From positions 1 through 64,000 of the forward strand of contig CAYTBT010000011.1 of the NCBI GenBank assembly GCA_964436125.1: a DNA stretch of 64,000 bases, read 5' to 3'. Below are positions 18,513-28,337 of this stretch, piece by piece; position 1 is the first letter of the stretch; each line of letters opens with the position of its first letter. A program made the position numbers and the translations under genes. The DNA is from CAYRFF01 sp964436125. GTDB taxonomy: Bacteria; Bacteroidota; Bacteroidia; Chitinophagales; Saprospiraceae. The notes below the pieces were generated by a model that was not told the DNA's origin, ran no database searches, and saw nothing but the letters and a program-made list of their open reading frames with translations.

Positions 18513-19556
18513 ATGTTTAATGACAAAGTAGAAGTAAATTTGCAGGAAAAACCACGGAAGGTACTTATTGTCCGATTCAGTTCGATGGGAGATATTATTC
18601 TCACAACGCCTGTTGTGCGATGCCTGAAGCAGCAATTGAATTGCGAAGTTCACTATATCACCAAGGAAATTTTCTCAGATCTCCTTAAGGGGAATCCCTA
18701 TATCGATAAACTATGGACAATCCAATCCGATATCTATGAACTTAAACGAGAATTGATAGCGGCTCAATACGATGCTGTCGTTGACTTACATAAAAGCTTG
18801 CGGTCCTGGCAATTGTCCTGGCTATTGAAAAAAGGAGCATATAGGCTGGACAAACTTAATTTCAAGAAGTGGCTCTTTGTGAAATTTAAGCTTAATTACC
18901 TGCCTGATATACATATCGTCGATAGATACATGGACACTTTATCGCAATGGAATGTAGAGAATGATGGGACAGGATTGGATTACTTCATTAAAACTAATCA
19001 ATTACCGGAAGCCGATAGCTTTCTCAATAATGCAAGTGAAGAAAGTGTGGGACTCGTCCTCGGTGCAGCCCATTTTACCAAGATTCCACCCATTCAATTG
19101 TATCGTGATTTTTGTGAGAGTTATCCGGGAAAAATAGCCTTGATCGGAGGACCGGCAGAACAAGCTAAAGGAGAAGAACTTGCAAGTCGATATGGCAATC
19201 GAATAAGGAATTTTGCAGGGAAACACAGTATTGATGAAAGTGCATATATCCTGAATAGAACGTCGATGGTGATTGCGCCGGATACCGGCATGATGCATAT
19301 TTCTGCAGCATTGCAAAAGCCGATTATTCTTATCTGGGGAAGTACGCATCCGGCATTTGGGATGTATCCATACTATGGCGTTAATTCCGGATTGAAACAT
19401 CGCAATGTAGAGCGGGTAGGGCTTTATTGCAGGCCTTGTACCAAGATGGGACGAGCTACTTGCCCTGAAGGCCATTTCAGGTGCATGAAAGAGCATACTG
19501 TCGATGATATAATGCGTGAAGTGGATGGAATAAGGGCTGAATATTTAGACTCATGA
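18513..19556 (+). CDS. GT9-family glycosyltransferase (heptosyltransferase-like)
   Basis: A 347-residue cytoplasmic glycosyltransferase of the ADP-heptose:LPS heptosyltransferase family, which adds sugars to the LPS inner core. The N-terminal Rossmann-like half opens with VLIVRFSSMGDIILTTPVVR. The C-terminal donor-binding half has LVLGAAHFTKIPP, KIALIGGPAEQ and the family motif APDTGMMHISAAL near residue 253. A late cluster of cysteines (YCRPCTKMGRATCPEGHFRC) is common in this family. It may act after KdsA-derived KDO is added to lipid A. Which acceptor is used cannot be told. Confidence 0.9.
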   Translation: MFNDKVEVNLQEKPRKVLIVRFSSMGDIILTTPVVRCLKQQLNCEVHYITKEIFSDLLKGNPYIDKLWTIQSDIYELKRELIAAQYDAVVDLHKSLRSWQLSWLLKKGAYRLDKLNFKKWLFVKFKLNYLPDIHIVDRYMDTLSQWNVENDGTGLDYFIKTNQLPEADSFLNNASEESVGLVLGAAHFTKIPPIQLYRDFCESYPGKIALIGGPAEQAKGEELASRYGNRIRNFAGKHSIDESAYILNRTSMVIAPDTGMMHISAALQKPIILIWGSTHPAFGMYPYYGVNSGLKHRNVERVGLYCRPCTKMGRATCPEGHFRCMKEHTVDDIMREVDGIRAEYLDS

Positions 19557-19557
19557 A

Positions 19558-19749
19558 GTGTATGCGCATAGACGACAGGTGATAATGCTATTCTCATCAA
19601 TTGTGGTAAGCAAGGATTACTTGAAAGCAGATCACTTTGGTATCTCTGTAGAGCGATTGGATAAGATTAGGGGAGAACAGGAATACGGTTCGGAGATTGT
19701 TTTGCCGATGGACGCCGCGATGACTATTTTATGCTCATTAAATGATTGA
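19558..19749 (+). CDS. Possible small protein, unknown
   Basis: A 63-codon frame starting with GTG one base after the GT9 stop. The peptide (VIMLFSSIVVSKDYLKADH and so on) has no recognisable motif, signal or repeat. Support is only its position and lack of overlap. It may well be chance. Confidence 0.2.
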   Translation: MYAHRRQVIMLFSSIVVSKDYLKADHFGISVERLDKIRGEQEYGSEIVLPMDAAMTILCSLND

Positions 19750-19954
19750 AAAATGAACTCAAATTATCTTATTCTTGTAAGTATTATAAATTAATGGAAT
19801 AAGAAGCGTCTGCGCTATTTATGAAAAGGATTGAAAATTTCATAATTGGCTCGAGGGTGAAGAAGGAAGTATGAAATCGACAAGAGATTGATAGATTAAA
19901 TAAACTTTTAATGGTGAAATTGAACAATCAGTACAGGCTAAAATATTCAGTGAT

Positions 19955-20767
19955 ATGAGCAGGATACATCTCTCGGAGAATATTCGACATTTGCGCAAGC
20001 TGGAGAAAATATCACAGAAGGAACTGGCAGAAAGTTTGGAAATTCCGCGATCAACCTTGAATAATTGGGAGCGAGGAAGTTCTGAACCGAAACTTGAGAG
20101 TATCATAAAACTAGCAGAATATTTTGATGTGTCGGTCGGCGATCTGATAGAGGATAATATTGAGTACTTGCAGAAGGGTGATTATGACAATGGGGTAAAG
20201 GTGCTGGCACTTACACTGGATGAGCTGGAAAGGCCCAATGTTGAACTAGTGGAGTCCAAGGCAGAGGCTGGTTATCTAGGAGGTTTTCAAGATCCGGAAT
20301 ACATCAAAGAACTGCCGCGTTTTTCATTTCCCAATCTTTCACACGGGAATTATCGAGGATTTGAGATTGTGGGTGATTCTATGCTTCCGGTGGAGTCGGG
20401 CTCTATTATTATCAGTCAATATGTAGAAAAATTAAGTCATATTAAGGATGGGGAGACCTATATAATCGTAAGTAAGGACGGGCTTGTTTACAAGCGCGTT
20501 TATAAAGATGAGAAGAAGCATTCATTGCTCTTGTGTTCTGATAATCCACTTTATAAAGCCTACGAGATTCCCTATGAGGAAGTGCAGGAATTGTGGGCTT
20601 ATCACGCGCATTTAAGCTTTAATAATGGCAAAGATGTCGTCGATGCAATGATGGAAGATAGATTGAAAGAGCTCAATGAGAAGGTTGATAAAATATATAA
20701 TTATCTTCTCGATAAAGAACGGCCGAAGAAAGCGGGCGAGAAAAAAGGAACTAAGAAGATAAAATAG
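19955..20767 (+). CDS. XRE-family regulator with S24/LexA-like C-terminal domain
   Basis: A 270-residue regulator. An XRE helix-turn-helix fills residues 5-60 (NIRHLRKLEKISQKELAESL, then IPRSTLNNWERG). The C-terminal half is an S24 peptidase/LexA-like fold with the serine site in GDSMLPVESGSII and the lysine site in DGLVYKRVYKD. In LexA and CI these residues self-cleave when RecA is active; I do not see a clear Ala-Gly cleavage site, so cleavage here is uncertain. A basic tail follows (KERPKKAGEKKGTKKIK). Proteins of this shape are common in Bacteroidota chromosomes and are not proof of a prophage; no phage genes are nearby. Confidence 0.88.
   Translation: MSRIHLSENIRHLRKLEKISQKELAESLEIPRSTLNNWERGSSEPKLESIIKLAEYFDVSVGDLIEDNIEYLQKGDYDNGVKVLALTLDELERPNVELVESKAEAGYLGGFQDPEYIKELPRFSFPNLSHGNYRGFEIVGDSMLPVESGSIIISQYVEKLSHIKDGETYIIVSKDGLVYKRVYKDEKKHSLLLCSDNPLYKAYEIPYEEVQELWAYHAHLSFNNGKDVVDAMMEDRLKELNEKVDKIYNYLLDKERPKKAGEKKGTKKIK
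19989..20000 (-). repeat. GCTTNCGCAAAT word, site 6
   Basis: Minus-strand GCTTGCGCAAAT near the start of the XRE gene, which reads HLRKL there; followed by G on the motif strand. Confidence 0.8.
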
Positions 20768-20963
20768 GCTTGATTGTACAAGCTTGAAGGCATATAGCAC
20801 AAGCCGGTAATCCCAGGAATTCATTATGCACGATGTGTTCTGCAGAAGTGTTTCTATCCAAGAAAAACAAGATTTCCAGGAAATAAATACAATATAGCAG
20901 TTCCCAAGTCCTTCAAATCAATTAATTGCAGTTGTATCAGCTAGGAATGTCTTACTTAATCCG

Positions 20964-22091
20964 CTATTTGCTACCTTCATATAAGTCGAATACCTGGAAT
21001 TTACAATCGATATCGCCGTTTCTGACATCGACAGACTTAGATGGACGCAGTGCAAATGCCTTGGTTCCTTCCTCACTTCCACTGAGCAGGCCTACACGCC
21101 AACCGGCAAAATCCTTCTTCAATTTGTCGCTTAATTCTTTATAAAAAGCGGGAATGTCTCGTTGTGGCAGTCGTTCACCATACGGCGGGTTTAAGATCAT
21201 AAAACCACGTGATTCCGGAGGTTCCAAATTGAAGAAATCTGTTGTGTTAAAATCGATCCACTTGGAGACGCCGGCTTTGCGGGCATTGGCACGCGCCATG
21301 GCTACGTTTTCTGAATTTCTATCAGAGCAATAGATGGGGCATTTACAATTACTACGGAGACGGATTCCTCTGTCTCGTTCATTCTGCCACTTTCTTTTCT
21401 TGTAATTTCGCCAGTTTCTACAGGTAAAGTCTTTCCTGTAAAATTGTGGCATACTATTGCTTGCTTTTATAGCTGCTTCTACACTGAAAGTGCCGGATCC
21501 GGCCATAGGGTCGAGTAGAGCGGCGTTGTCTTTCCATCCCAGGATGTGCAGTAAGCCGGCACCGAGCACCTCACTTATGGGCGCTCTCCCTTGTTCTACT
21601 TTATATCCTCGTTTATGCAGGGAATCGCCGGAGGCATCGAGTAGAATGCGTGCATTGCGATTATTGAATTGCAACTCGATGCGTATGTCGGGATTATCAG
21701 TATCGACATTGGGGCGTTTTCTGAATTTACGCCGGAATCTATCGGCTATTGCATCTTTAATTCTCAAGCCGGCATAGCCGCTGTGATTTATTTTGTGGTG
21801 TCTTCCCTTGGCATAAATTGCAAATGTATCGTCGAGGGTAAAGTAATCTTCCCATGGAATATCCAGCCCTGCGTAATAGAGGTTGTCCGGATTGTACAAT
21901 TTGAATTCTGCAAGTGGCAGTAGTACACGTATCCCTGTCTGGAGGCACATATTGAGCCGATAAATGTGGTTGAGGAATCCATCGCCACTGACGGCTCGTT
22001 TGTGAACTTGGATTTTATTTAATCCGAGTTCTTTCATTTCTGCAGCAAGTGCTTCTTCAAGCCCCTGCAAAGTCTTAACAATTATTCGCAC
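20964..22091 (-). CDS. THUMP-domain class I RNA methyltransferase (RlmL N-half/Trm14-like)
   Basis: A 375-residue predicted RNA N2-guanine methyltransferase, related to the N-terminal half of RlmL, which modifies 23S rRNA. The N-terminal part (about 1-155) carries a ferredoxin-like/THUMP region. The methyltransferase part has DPMAGSGTFSVEAAI (SAM-binding motif I, near 195) and the catalytic ILNPPYGERLP near 305. It is of the stand-alone COG0116 type, about half the length of Escherichia coli RlmL-RlmK. The start is GTG at 22091. It follows the acyl-CoA carboxylase gene by three bases on the same strand, so they are co-transcribed, though the functions seem unrelated. Confidence 0.88.
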   Translation of the reverse strand: MRIIVKTLQGLEEALAAEMKELGLNKIQVHKRAVSGDGFLNHIYRLNMCLQTGIRVLLPLAEFKLYNPDNLYYAGLDIPWEDYFTLDDTFAIYAKGRHHKINHSGYAGLRIKDAIADRFRRKFRKRPNVDTDNPDIRIELQFNNRNARILLDASGDSLHKRGYKVEQGRAPISEVLGAGLLHILGWKDNAALLDPMAGSGTFSVEAAIKASNSMPQFYRKDFTCRNWRNYKKRKWQNERDRGIRLRSNCKCPIYCSDRNSENVAMARANARKAGVSKWIDFNTTDFFNLEPPESRGFMILNPPYGERLPQRDIPAFYKELSDKLKKDFAGWRVGLLSGSEEGTKAFALRPSKSVDVRNGDIDCKFQVFDLYEGSK

Positions 22092-22094
22092 AGT

Positions 22095-23723
22095 TTAAGT
22101 TTGTAAAACGCCTACATTAAAGGGTTTAATTTCAAGATGTGAAGCGGCTTTAATCCCTTCACTTAGATATTTTCTGGTGTCTCGTGGATCGATAATACCA
22201 TCGACCCATAGTCGAGCTGCTGCGTAATAAGGACTTGTCTGTTTTTCATACCGACTTTTGATTTTTTCATAAAGTGCTTCTTCATCGAAGTTTTCATTGC
22301 CTTTTTTCTTCATCGAGGAAGCTTTAATCTGGGTGAGGACCTTGGCAGCTTGGTTGCCGCCCATAACAGCGAGTTTGGCTGTAGGCCATGCAAAGATAAG
22401 ATTGGGGTCGTAGGCTTTTCCACACATAGCATAATTGCCGGCACCGAAAGAATTTCCCATCACGATGGTGAATTTAGGCACGGTCGAATTGGAGACGGCA
22501 TTAACCATCTTGGCTCCGTCCTTGATAATTCCACCGTGTTCTGATCGAGTACCGACCATGAAGCCGGTTACGTCATGCATAAAAACCAGCGGGATTTTCT
22601 TCTGGTTGCAATTCATGATAAATCGAGTAGCTTTATCGGCTGAATCTGAGTAAATTACACCACCGAATTGCATTTCTTTCTTTGCAGTTTTAACGACTTC
22701 CCGGTTATTCATCACGATACCTACGGACCAACCATCGATCCTTGCATAGGCACAGATGATTGTTTTGCCGTATCCTTTTTTATATTGAGTGATGCTGTCT
22801 TTATCGACAATACATTTTAATACTTCAAGGCTATTATAAGGCTTGGATGAATCGCGGGGGAAGAGCCCCATAATATCATTGGCAGGTCTCTCCGGTTCAA
22901 TAGCTTCAATGCGATTAAATTGCGAAGGTGCGGGATTTCCCATTTTGGAGACGAGATCTCTGATTTTCAGTAGCGCTTCTTTATCATCGGAGCATTTATA
23001 ATCCGTGACGCCGGATATCTCTGATTGAGTTGTCGCACCTCCGAGTGTTTCTTTATCGACATCTTCACCTATAGCTGCTTTTACCAGATAGGGGCCGGCG
23101 AGAAAAATAGAACCGGTTCCATCAACTATTAAAGCTTCATCGGACATTATCGGGAGATAAGCTCCACCGGCGACACAAGCGCCCATTATTGCTGCAATCT
23201 GTGGGATACCTCGGGAAGACATAATTGCATTATTGCGGAAAATCCTCCCAAAGTGTTCTTTATCCGGAAATACTTCATCTTGCATAGGCAGAAAAACACC
23301 GGCACTATCGACGAGATAAAGAATCGGCAACTCATGTTCCATTGCGATTTCTTGTGCCCTGAGGTTGAGCTTGGCGGTAATCGGGAACCAAGCACCGGCT
23401 TTTACGGTAGCGTCATTGGCTACAATGACACATTGACGGCCTTCTACATAACCGATCCCCACGACGACACCACCTGAGGGACAACCACCGTATTCTTCAT
23501 ACATTTCATCACCGGCAAATGCGCCTATTTCAATAAAAGTGCTGCCTTTATCGATGAGCGTATGTATCCTTTCTCTGGCCGTGAGTTTACCTTTCTTATG
23601 ATGTTTATCTATGCGCTTCTGTCCACCCCCGAGGTAAACCTTATCCAGCTTATGTTGTAGCTTGGATATAGCAAGCATCATAGCATCTTCATTCTTGTTG
23701 TAATCAATATCTTTGTCTGACAT
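22095..23723 (-). CDS. Acyl-CoA carboxylase beta (carboxyltransferase) subunit
   Basis: A 542-residue biotin-dependent carboxyltransferase that moves CO2 from carboxybiotin to an acyl-CoA. The order GGGQKRIDKHHKKGKLTARE, IATGCVAGGAYLP-like segment (GACVAGGAYLPIMSDE) and VMGNSFGAGNYAMCGKAY matches the methylcrotonyl-CoA/geranyl-CoA carboxylase beta branch more than the propionyl-CoA branch, pointing to leucine or isoprenoid breakdown. The C-terminal WPTAKLAVMGGNQAAKVLT is typical. The biotin-carrying alpha subunit is not in the window. It is the first gene of a pair with the RNA methyltransferase. Confidence 0.9.
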   Translation of the reverse strand: MSDKDIDYNKNEDAMMLAISKLQHKLDKVYLGGGQKRIDKHHKKGKLTARERIHTLIDKGSTFIEIGAFAGDEMYEEYGGCPSGGVVVGIGYVEGRQCVIVANDATVKAGAWFPITAKLNLRAQEIAMEHELPILYLVDSAGVFLPMQDEVFPDKEHFGRIFRNNAIMSSRGIPQIAAIMGACVAGGAYLPIMSDEALIVDGTGSIFLAGPYLVKAAIGEDVDKETLGGATTQSEISGVTDYKCSDDKEALLKIRDLVSKMGNPAPSQFNRIEAIEPERPANDIMGLFPRDSSKPYNSLEVLKCIVDKDSITQYKKGYGKTIICAYARIDGWSVGIVMNNREVVKTAKKEMQFGGVIYSDSADKATRFIMNCNQKKIPLVFMHDVTGFMVGTRSEHGGIIKDGAKMVNAVSNSTVPKFTIVMGNSFGAGNYAMCGKAYDPNLIFAWPTAKLAVMGGNQAAKVLTQIKASSMKKKGNENFDEEALYEKIKSRYEKQTSPYYAAARLWVDGIIDPRDTRKYLSEGIKAASHLEIKPFNVGVLQT

Positions 23724-23859
23724 ATATGAGTTATTACGTTGTGTGAACTATCGCAATGCCCCGCTTTCATTCTCCGCCTTCTCTAGCCACAATATAAAAG
23801 TGTAAGGTAAGAAAATCAAGAGTTGAATGCAAGGCTGGATCGCTTTCAATATGCGTTTT

Positions 23860-24582
23860 TTAATCTTGCTGCGCAAATACTCTCCTCAAGAGTGCTGAAG
23901 TCCTTTCTACCGGATTCTCGCGGATTGCTTTCTCCTTCTTGGCAATTTCAGCATAAAGCCCATCCAGTGCACGATCTGTAATATAATCATCCAGGTCGGG
24001 GTTTAGATTTTCCACGAGTGGTATGCTATTGTATTTTGTGACTACATCATGCCATAAATCTAGTGCGCCGAATTTATTCAATGAGCGCTTGATTTCCGGC
24101 TGAAAGGAATTGTAGAGTTTCTGTGATGTCGTGCGCTTGAGATAAGTAGTTGCAGCATTATCCGCGCCACGTAAAATATTCCATGCATCTCTGACTGTCA
24201 TCTGTTTAATTGCACTGATAAAAATAGGCCCTGCAGCCTTCGCGGCATCTTCTGCTGCGCGATTAATCTTCGTTATAATCTGGTCTTCAATATTGTTGAA
24301 ACCGGGAATTGACGATACCCGAGAAACAACTTTTTGTGCTTTTTCCGGTAGAAGAATCTTATACGGACTTACGAGATATCCATTCTTTGCTGAAAGAGAC
24401 TTAGCACCTTCAAGTGCTCCCTTTTCAAGAGCTTCCTTCAGGCCACGTGCGATATCTGCGGTTGATAAGCTTGTCCCTCCGGATTCATTGATAAATTGTT
24501 GCAATTGATCGCAAGAACTCATCGGTAAGATGAAGCTCGTAATGAGAATCATAGACAAAATAGAAAGTCGGTTGCGTATCAT
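23860..24582 (-). CDS. DUF4197 lipoprotein
   Basis: A 240-residue predicted lipoprotein. I choose the ATG at 24582, not the upstream one at 24663, because it gives a clean signal peptide with lipobox LPMSSC, and because the upstream part is encoded by a short tandem repeat. The mature protein is largely helical with the DUF4197 hallmarks: ADIARGLKEALEKGA, ILLPEKAQKV, AEDAAKAAGPIFISAIKQM and ALDGLYAEIAKKEKAIRENP. DUF4197 proteins are widespread in Gram-negative bacteria and have no established function. It is monocistronic. Confidence 0.88.
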   Translation of the reverse strand: MIRNRLSILSMILITSFILPMSSCDQLQQFINESGGTSLSTADIARGLKEALEKGALEGAKSLSAKNGYLVSPYKILLPEKAQKVVSRVSSIPGFNNIEDQIITKINRAAEDAAKAAGPIFISAIKQMTVRDAWNILRGADNAATTYLKRTTSQKLYNSFQPEIKRSLNKFGALDLWHDVVTKYNSIPLVENLNPDLDDYITDRALDGLYAEIAKKEKAIRENPVERTSALLRRVFAQQD

Positions 24583-24599
24583 AGTAATTGATTTATGGT

Positions 24600-24635
24600 T
24601 ATTTCTGTGGTTTAAAGGATTTCTGTGGTTTAATT
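24600..24635. repeat. Tandem 18-base repeat upstream of the DUF4197 gene
   Basis: ATTTCTGTGGTTTAAAGG is followed at once by ATTTCTGTGGTTTAATTG. The two units lie just upstream of the chosen start at 24582, in the leader, and could be a regulator binding site. Confidence 0.5.
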
Positions 24636-24937
24636 GTTGTGAACACAGGCTGTTTTCATGCATAATATTTATCTTGAATTGAGAATTCCTTTTAAGGCAA
24701 TATAAAGATTTTATCTAGAAGCCATGAAAGGCTTAATGCTCGAGAATCAAAGCTAAATATATAGTTAATGCCCTTGATAGATTATCTTTTCTTATGGATA
24801 CGATTAAACATTTGCCTTGAGCTGATATTTAATGCTTATGGAAATAAAATGCCTGGACTATTTTCACGATGAAGGGCAAAATAGGGAGGATTTTAAAAAA
24901 AATTGTAAACTTGCAGCTTCTTAAAATAAAGTAAACT

Positions 24938-26131
24938 ATGGCACAACAAGGTAATTCAGAAGATAGATTTCAGTTCCACGATTATTATAATGTGGAAGAT
25001 ATGCTCGATGATGAGCATCGCATTGTACGTCAAGCTGTACGCGATTGGGTAAAGCAAGAGGTGAGTCCGATTATTGAGGAATACGCAGAAAAAGCGGAAT
25101 GCCCTACGCATTTATTTCAAGGGCTGGCGGAAATAGGCGCATTTGGTCCCAATCTTCCTACAAAGTACGGCGGCGGTGGACTGGATGAAATTGCTTATGG
25201 GATAATGATGCAGGAGCTTGAACGCGGTGATTCAGGCGTGCGCTCTATGGCGAGTGTACAAGGTTCACTTGTGATGTATCCGATATATAGATTTGCCTCG
25301 GAAGAACAGAAGATGAAATACCTCCCTAAGCTTGCATCGGGGGAATTGATTGGTTGTTTTGGCTTGACGGAACCTGATCACGGTTCCAATCCCGGTGGAA
25401 TGGAATCCAAGATCGTCGATGATGGCGATGCTTATGTACTTAATGGAGCAAAAATGTGGATTACCAATTCTCCTTTGGCAGATATCGCTGTCGTATGGGC
25501 CAAGGATGAAAGCGGTAAGATACGTGGTATGGTTGTAGAAGCGGATTCGGACGGCTTTTCTGCTCCGGAAATTCATGGTAAATGGTCACTGAGAGCATCG
25601 GTAACCGGCGAACTCGTATTTGACAATGTCCGCGTGCCCAAGGAGAATGTTTTCCCCGAGATTAAAGGATTGCGTGGACCACTTTCTTGCCTTGACAAAG
25701 CGCGCTACGGAATTGCATGGGGAGCAATAGGCGCGGCATTGGATTGTTACGATTCTGCCTTGAGATATAGCCAGGAAAGAATCCAGTTTGGAAAGCCGAT
25801 AGGGCAGTTTCAGCTTACGCAAAAAAAGCTTGCGGAGATGATTACCGAAATTACCAAGGCCCAATTACTCTGCTGGAGACTTGGCACACTTGCCAATGAT
25901 GGAAAAGCGACCGGCTCCCAGATTTCCATGGCAAAAAGAAATAATGTGCACATGGCCTTAAATGTCGCACGTGAGGCTCGACAGATTCACGGTGGAATGG
26001 GAATTACCAATGAGTTTCCGGTTATGCGCCACCTCATGAACCTCGAAACGGTTATTACGTATGAAGGAACGCACGACATACACCTCCTTATCACGGGTGG
26101 TGATGTGACCGGCTTGTCTGCATTTAAATAA
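24938..26131 (+). CDS. gcdH: Glutaryl-CoA dehydrogenase
   Basis: A 397-residue FAD acyl-CoA dehydrogenase that oxidises and decarboxylates glutaryl-CoA to crotonyl-CoA in lysine, tryptophan and some aromatic breakdown. The sequence follows mitochondrial-type GCDH closely: SVQGSLVMYPIYRFASEEQ, GCFGLTEPDHGSNPGGMES, the FAD/substrate loop MWITNSPLADIAVVWAKDE, and the catalytic base E376 in TYEGTHDIHLL. The extended GSNPGGM loop and R-rich substrate pocket favour GCDH over short- and medium-chain dehydrogenases. It is monocistronic, with a possible -7 box one mismatch from consensus at 24906-24913. Confidence 0.9.
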   Translation: MAQQGNSEDRFQFHDYYNVEDMLDDEHRIVRQAVRDWVKQEVSPIIEEYAEKAECPTHLFQGLAEIGAFGPNLPTKYGGGGLDEIAYGIMMQELERGDSGVRSMASVQGSLVMYPIYRFASEEQKMKYLPKLASGELIGCFGLTEPDHGSNPGGMESKIVDDGDAYVLNGAKMWITNSPLADIAVVWAKDESGKIRGMVVEADSDGFSAPEIHGKWSLRASVTGELVFDNVRVPKENVFPEIKGLRGPLSCLDKARYGIAWGAIGAALDCYDSALRYSQERIQFGKPIGQFQLTQKKLAEMITEITKAQLLCWRLGTLANDGKATGSQISMAKRNNVHMALNVAREARQIHGGMGITNEFPVMRHLMNLETVITYEGTHDIHLLITGGDVTGLSAFK

Positions 26132-26220
26132 TGCATTCAGATAAAACATATTGGGAATGCCGTCGTTTGTAATGTAGCAGTTTTAAAATTAATTTGATAA
26201 CGAGGCAAGAACTTAATGAA

Positions 26221-27420
26221 ATGAGAGTACATGAGTACAAGCTTGTAATACTATGTTTATTACTCTTGAGTAGTTATGTAGGTAACGCACAAGAAGTTAT
26301 TAATTTATATAACCCGTCCTTTGAAGATGATCCTCAGCGTTCATTGATTGTAAATGGATGGAATGATTGTGGGTTTTTCGGTGAATCCGCTCCCGATGTG
26401 CAACCCGGAAGCTGGTATGTGGATATTCCCGCACAAGATGGAAAAACTTATCTAGGCTTGGTGACACGAGATAATGATACCTGGGAACGCGTTTCCCAGC
26501 GCCTTGTGGTCCCATTGAAAGCCGATAAGTGCTATACGATTTCCCTGTATCTCGCTTCGGAAGATTATTATATTTCGACGAGTAAATTGACAAGCCAGGA
26601 GGTGAATTATAATGCGCCTACAGTATTGAAAATTTACGGCGGCACAAGTGTCTGCGATAGAGCTCAACTCCTTGCAGAATCCGAACCGGTTAATCACACG
26701 AGCTGGGAGAAATATACCTTTAAACTCGAGCCGCATGGAGATTATTCCTATATCATTTTTGAAGCGTTTTATGACGTGCCGGTTTTGATTCCTACCAATG
26801 GAAACCTCCTTATCGATAATATTCAGCCGATTAAAATGATACCTTGCGATGAAGCTCTCATTGCAGTCGTAAATAATGATAAACAGGAAGAAGTTCAATC
26901 CAAAAATGCTGAGGAACATAAGATAAAAGAGTCTGAGACCGTCGCACAGAATTCTACAGATGGAAACATAAACAAGCAGGAGGTTGCAAGTGCTCCGAGC
27001 AAGGAGTTTCAGCCCAAGTATATGCAAGAATTGAAACACGATGAACTTGAAGAAGGACAGGTGATTAAAATTAAGAACCTGCACTTCAAGGCGGACTCAT
27101 CCAATATTACCCCTCAATCTATTCCTGTGCTGAAGGAAATTTATCACTTCTTAAAGGAAAATAAAGATGTTGCAATAGAAATCGGTGGCCATACCAATGG
27201 CCGTCCGCCGGAATTTTATTGTAAGCGCTTATCCAAAGCAAGGGCAAAAGCTGTCGCTGATTACTTAATCGATATGGGCATTGATAGCTCCAGAATAAGT
27301 TATAAGGGATATGGAAAAAGTAATCCTATAGCCAATAATGATACGCCCGAAGGCCGCAAGAAAAATCAACGATGTGAGATAAAAATCGTCAGTATAGGTG
27401 CTTCCGGTAAGAACGGTTGA
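26221..27420 (+). CDS. OmpA-family protein with N-terminal beta-sandwich domain
   Basis: A secreted protein of about 399 residues. I start at the ATG at 26221, since the TTG at 26194 would put nine polar residues before the signal peptide KLVILCLLLLSSYVGNAQ. Residues about 25-215 form a beta-rich region with NPSFEDDPQRS, WYVDIPAQDGKTYLGLV and LLIDNIQPI, resembling a carbohydrate-binding or jelly-roll fold. A charged linker follows. The last 115 residues are an OmpA-like peptidoglycan-binding domain (NITPQSIPVLKEI, EIGGHTNGRP, LSKARAKAVADYL, SYKGYGKSNP). It probably anchors an outer-membrane structure to the wall. Confidence 0.85.
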   Translation: MRVHEYKLVILCLLLLSSYVGNAQEVINLYNPSFEDDPQRSLIVNGWNDCGFFGESAPDVQPGSWYVDIPAQDGKTYLGLVTRDNDTWERVSQRLVVPLKADKCYTISLYLASEDYYISTSKLTSQEVNYNAPTVLKIYGGTSVCDRAQLLAESEPVNHTSWEKYTFKLEPHGDYSYIIFEAFYDVPVLIPTNGNLLIDNIQPIKMIPCDEALIAVVNNDKQEEVQSKNAEEHKIKESETVAQNSTDGNINKQEVASAPSKEFQPKYMQELKHDELEEGQVIKIKNLHFKADSSNITPQSIPVLKEIYHFLKENKDVAIEIGGHTNGRPPEFYCKRLSKARAKAVADYLIDMGIDSSRISYKGYGKSNPIANNDTPEGRKKNQRCEIKIVSIGASGKNG

Positions 27421-27524
27421 TGTAAACCATCGTGCCCGGGATTTCATATAAGCAAATAGTACAATGATTACTTTTATAGCAGCATATCAAAAATAAATAT
27501 CATCAGAGGGCAATGAGAAAAGAG

Positions 27525-28337
27525 CTATTCTTCTTCGTCTTTCCTTTTTCCCTTTGCAGATCGGCCATGGCCGGCATCATACTTCTCAAATCTCCTGATA
27601 ATCTGCTTCACAAGTCGATGCCTGACTACGTCAGCCGCCGTAAGACGCACCGTATCTATTCCATCGAGATTGCCGAGTAGCTTGATAGCATGGTGAAGAC
27701 CGGATTTCTGATAATGCGGCAAGTCAATCTGGGATAAATCTCCTGTTACAATATACTTGGCAGAAGGCCCCAACCTTGTAAGAAACATTTTTATCTGACC
27801 CAGCGTAGCATTCTGTGCTTCATCCAATATTACAAATGCATTGTCAAGAGTCCGACCGCGCATAAACGCAAGCGGAGCAATTTCTATAATGCGATTGGAC
27901 ATAAAGTAATTCAGCTTGTCGAGTGGCAGCATGTCGTCCAGCGCATCGTAGAGCGGACGGAGATACGGATCGACTTTTTCCTTCAAGTCACCGGGAAGAA
28001 AACCAAGGTTTTCACCGGCTTCTACGGCCGGACGCGTTAAAATTATTTTCTTTACTATCTTGTTGCGCAATGCCTGAACAGCAATCGCGACAGCTGTATA
28101 TGTCTTACCCGTACCGGCCGGCCCGACAGCAAATACTATGTCGTTCTTACGCGTTGATTCAACGAGGCGCTTCTGATTAAGGGTTTTGGCTTTAATCGGT
28201 TTCCCATTGCGCCCATATACAATCGTCGTATTGTTCTCTCCCTTGGGAATTATGTTTTCCATAGGATTTTCTCCTGCGAGCACATCTTTTATTGACTGCG
28301 TTGTCAACTCCTTATTTTGCCTCAGGTAGCGCAACAT
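27525..28337 (-). CDS. PhoH-like ATPase (start uncertain, frame extends upstream)
   Basis: From the first ATG this gives 270 residues of a PhoH P-loop ATPase, a family linked to RNA handling. Walker A is GPAGTGKTYTAVAIA and Walker B FVILDEAQNAT. The same frame stays open upstream to a TAG at 28593-28595, and that stretch encodes what looks like the missing N-terminal domain (QIVLSIGDLDPLAFFG, then YPELKITSRGTTIKIYG, a KH-like part). It has no ATG, GTG or TTG, so a rare start (ATT at 28562, or a nearby ATA) or a sequence error is likely. The full protein would be about 330-345 residues, the usual family length. The C-terminal tail is basic and acidic (GRSAKGKRKDEEE). Confidence 0.9.
   Translation of the reverse strand: MLRYLRQNKELTTQSIKDVLAGENPMENIIPKGENNTTIVYGRNGKPIKAKTLNQKRLVESTRKNDIVFAVGPAGTGKTYTAVAIAVQALRNKIVKKIILTRPAVEAGENLGFLPGDLKEKVDPYLRPLYDALDDMLPLDKLNYFMSNRIIEIAPLAFMRGRTLDNAFVILDEAQNATLGQIKMFLTRLGPSAKYIVTGDLSQIDLPHYQKSGLHHAIKLLGNLDGIDTVRLTAADVVRHRLVKQIIRRFEKYDAGHGRSAKGKRKDEEE

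Noticed and set aside
19955..20767. XRE/S24 regulator as a prophage repressor
   Set aside because: No integrase, phage structural genes or att-like repeats are seen near it; such regulators are common in chromosomes of this phylum.
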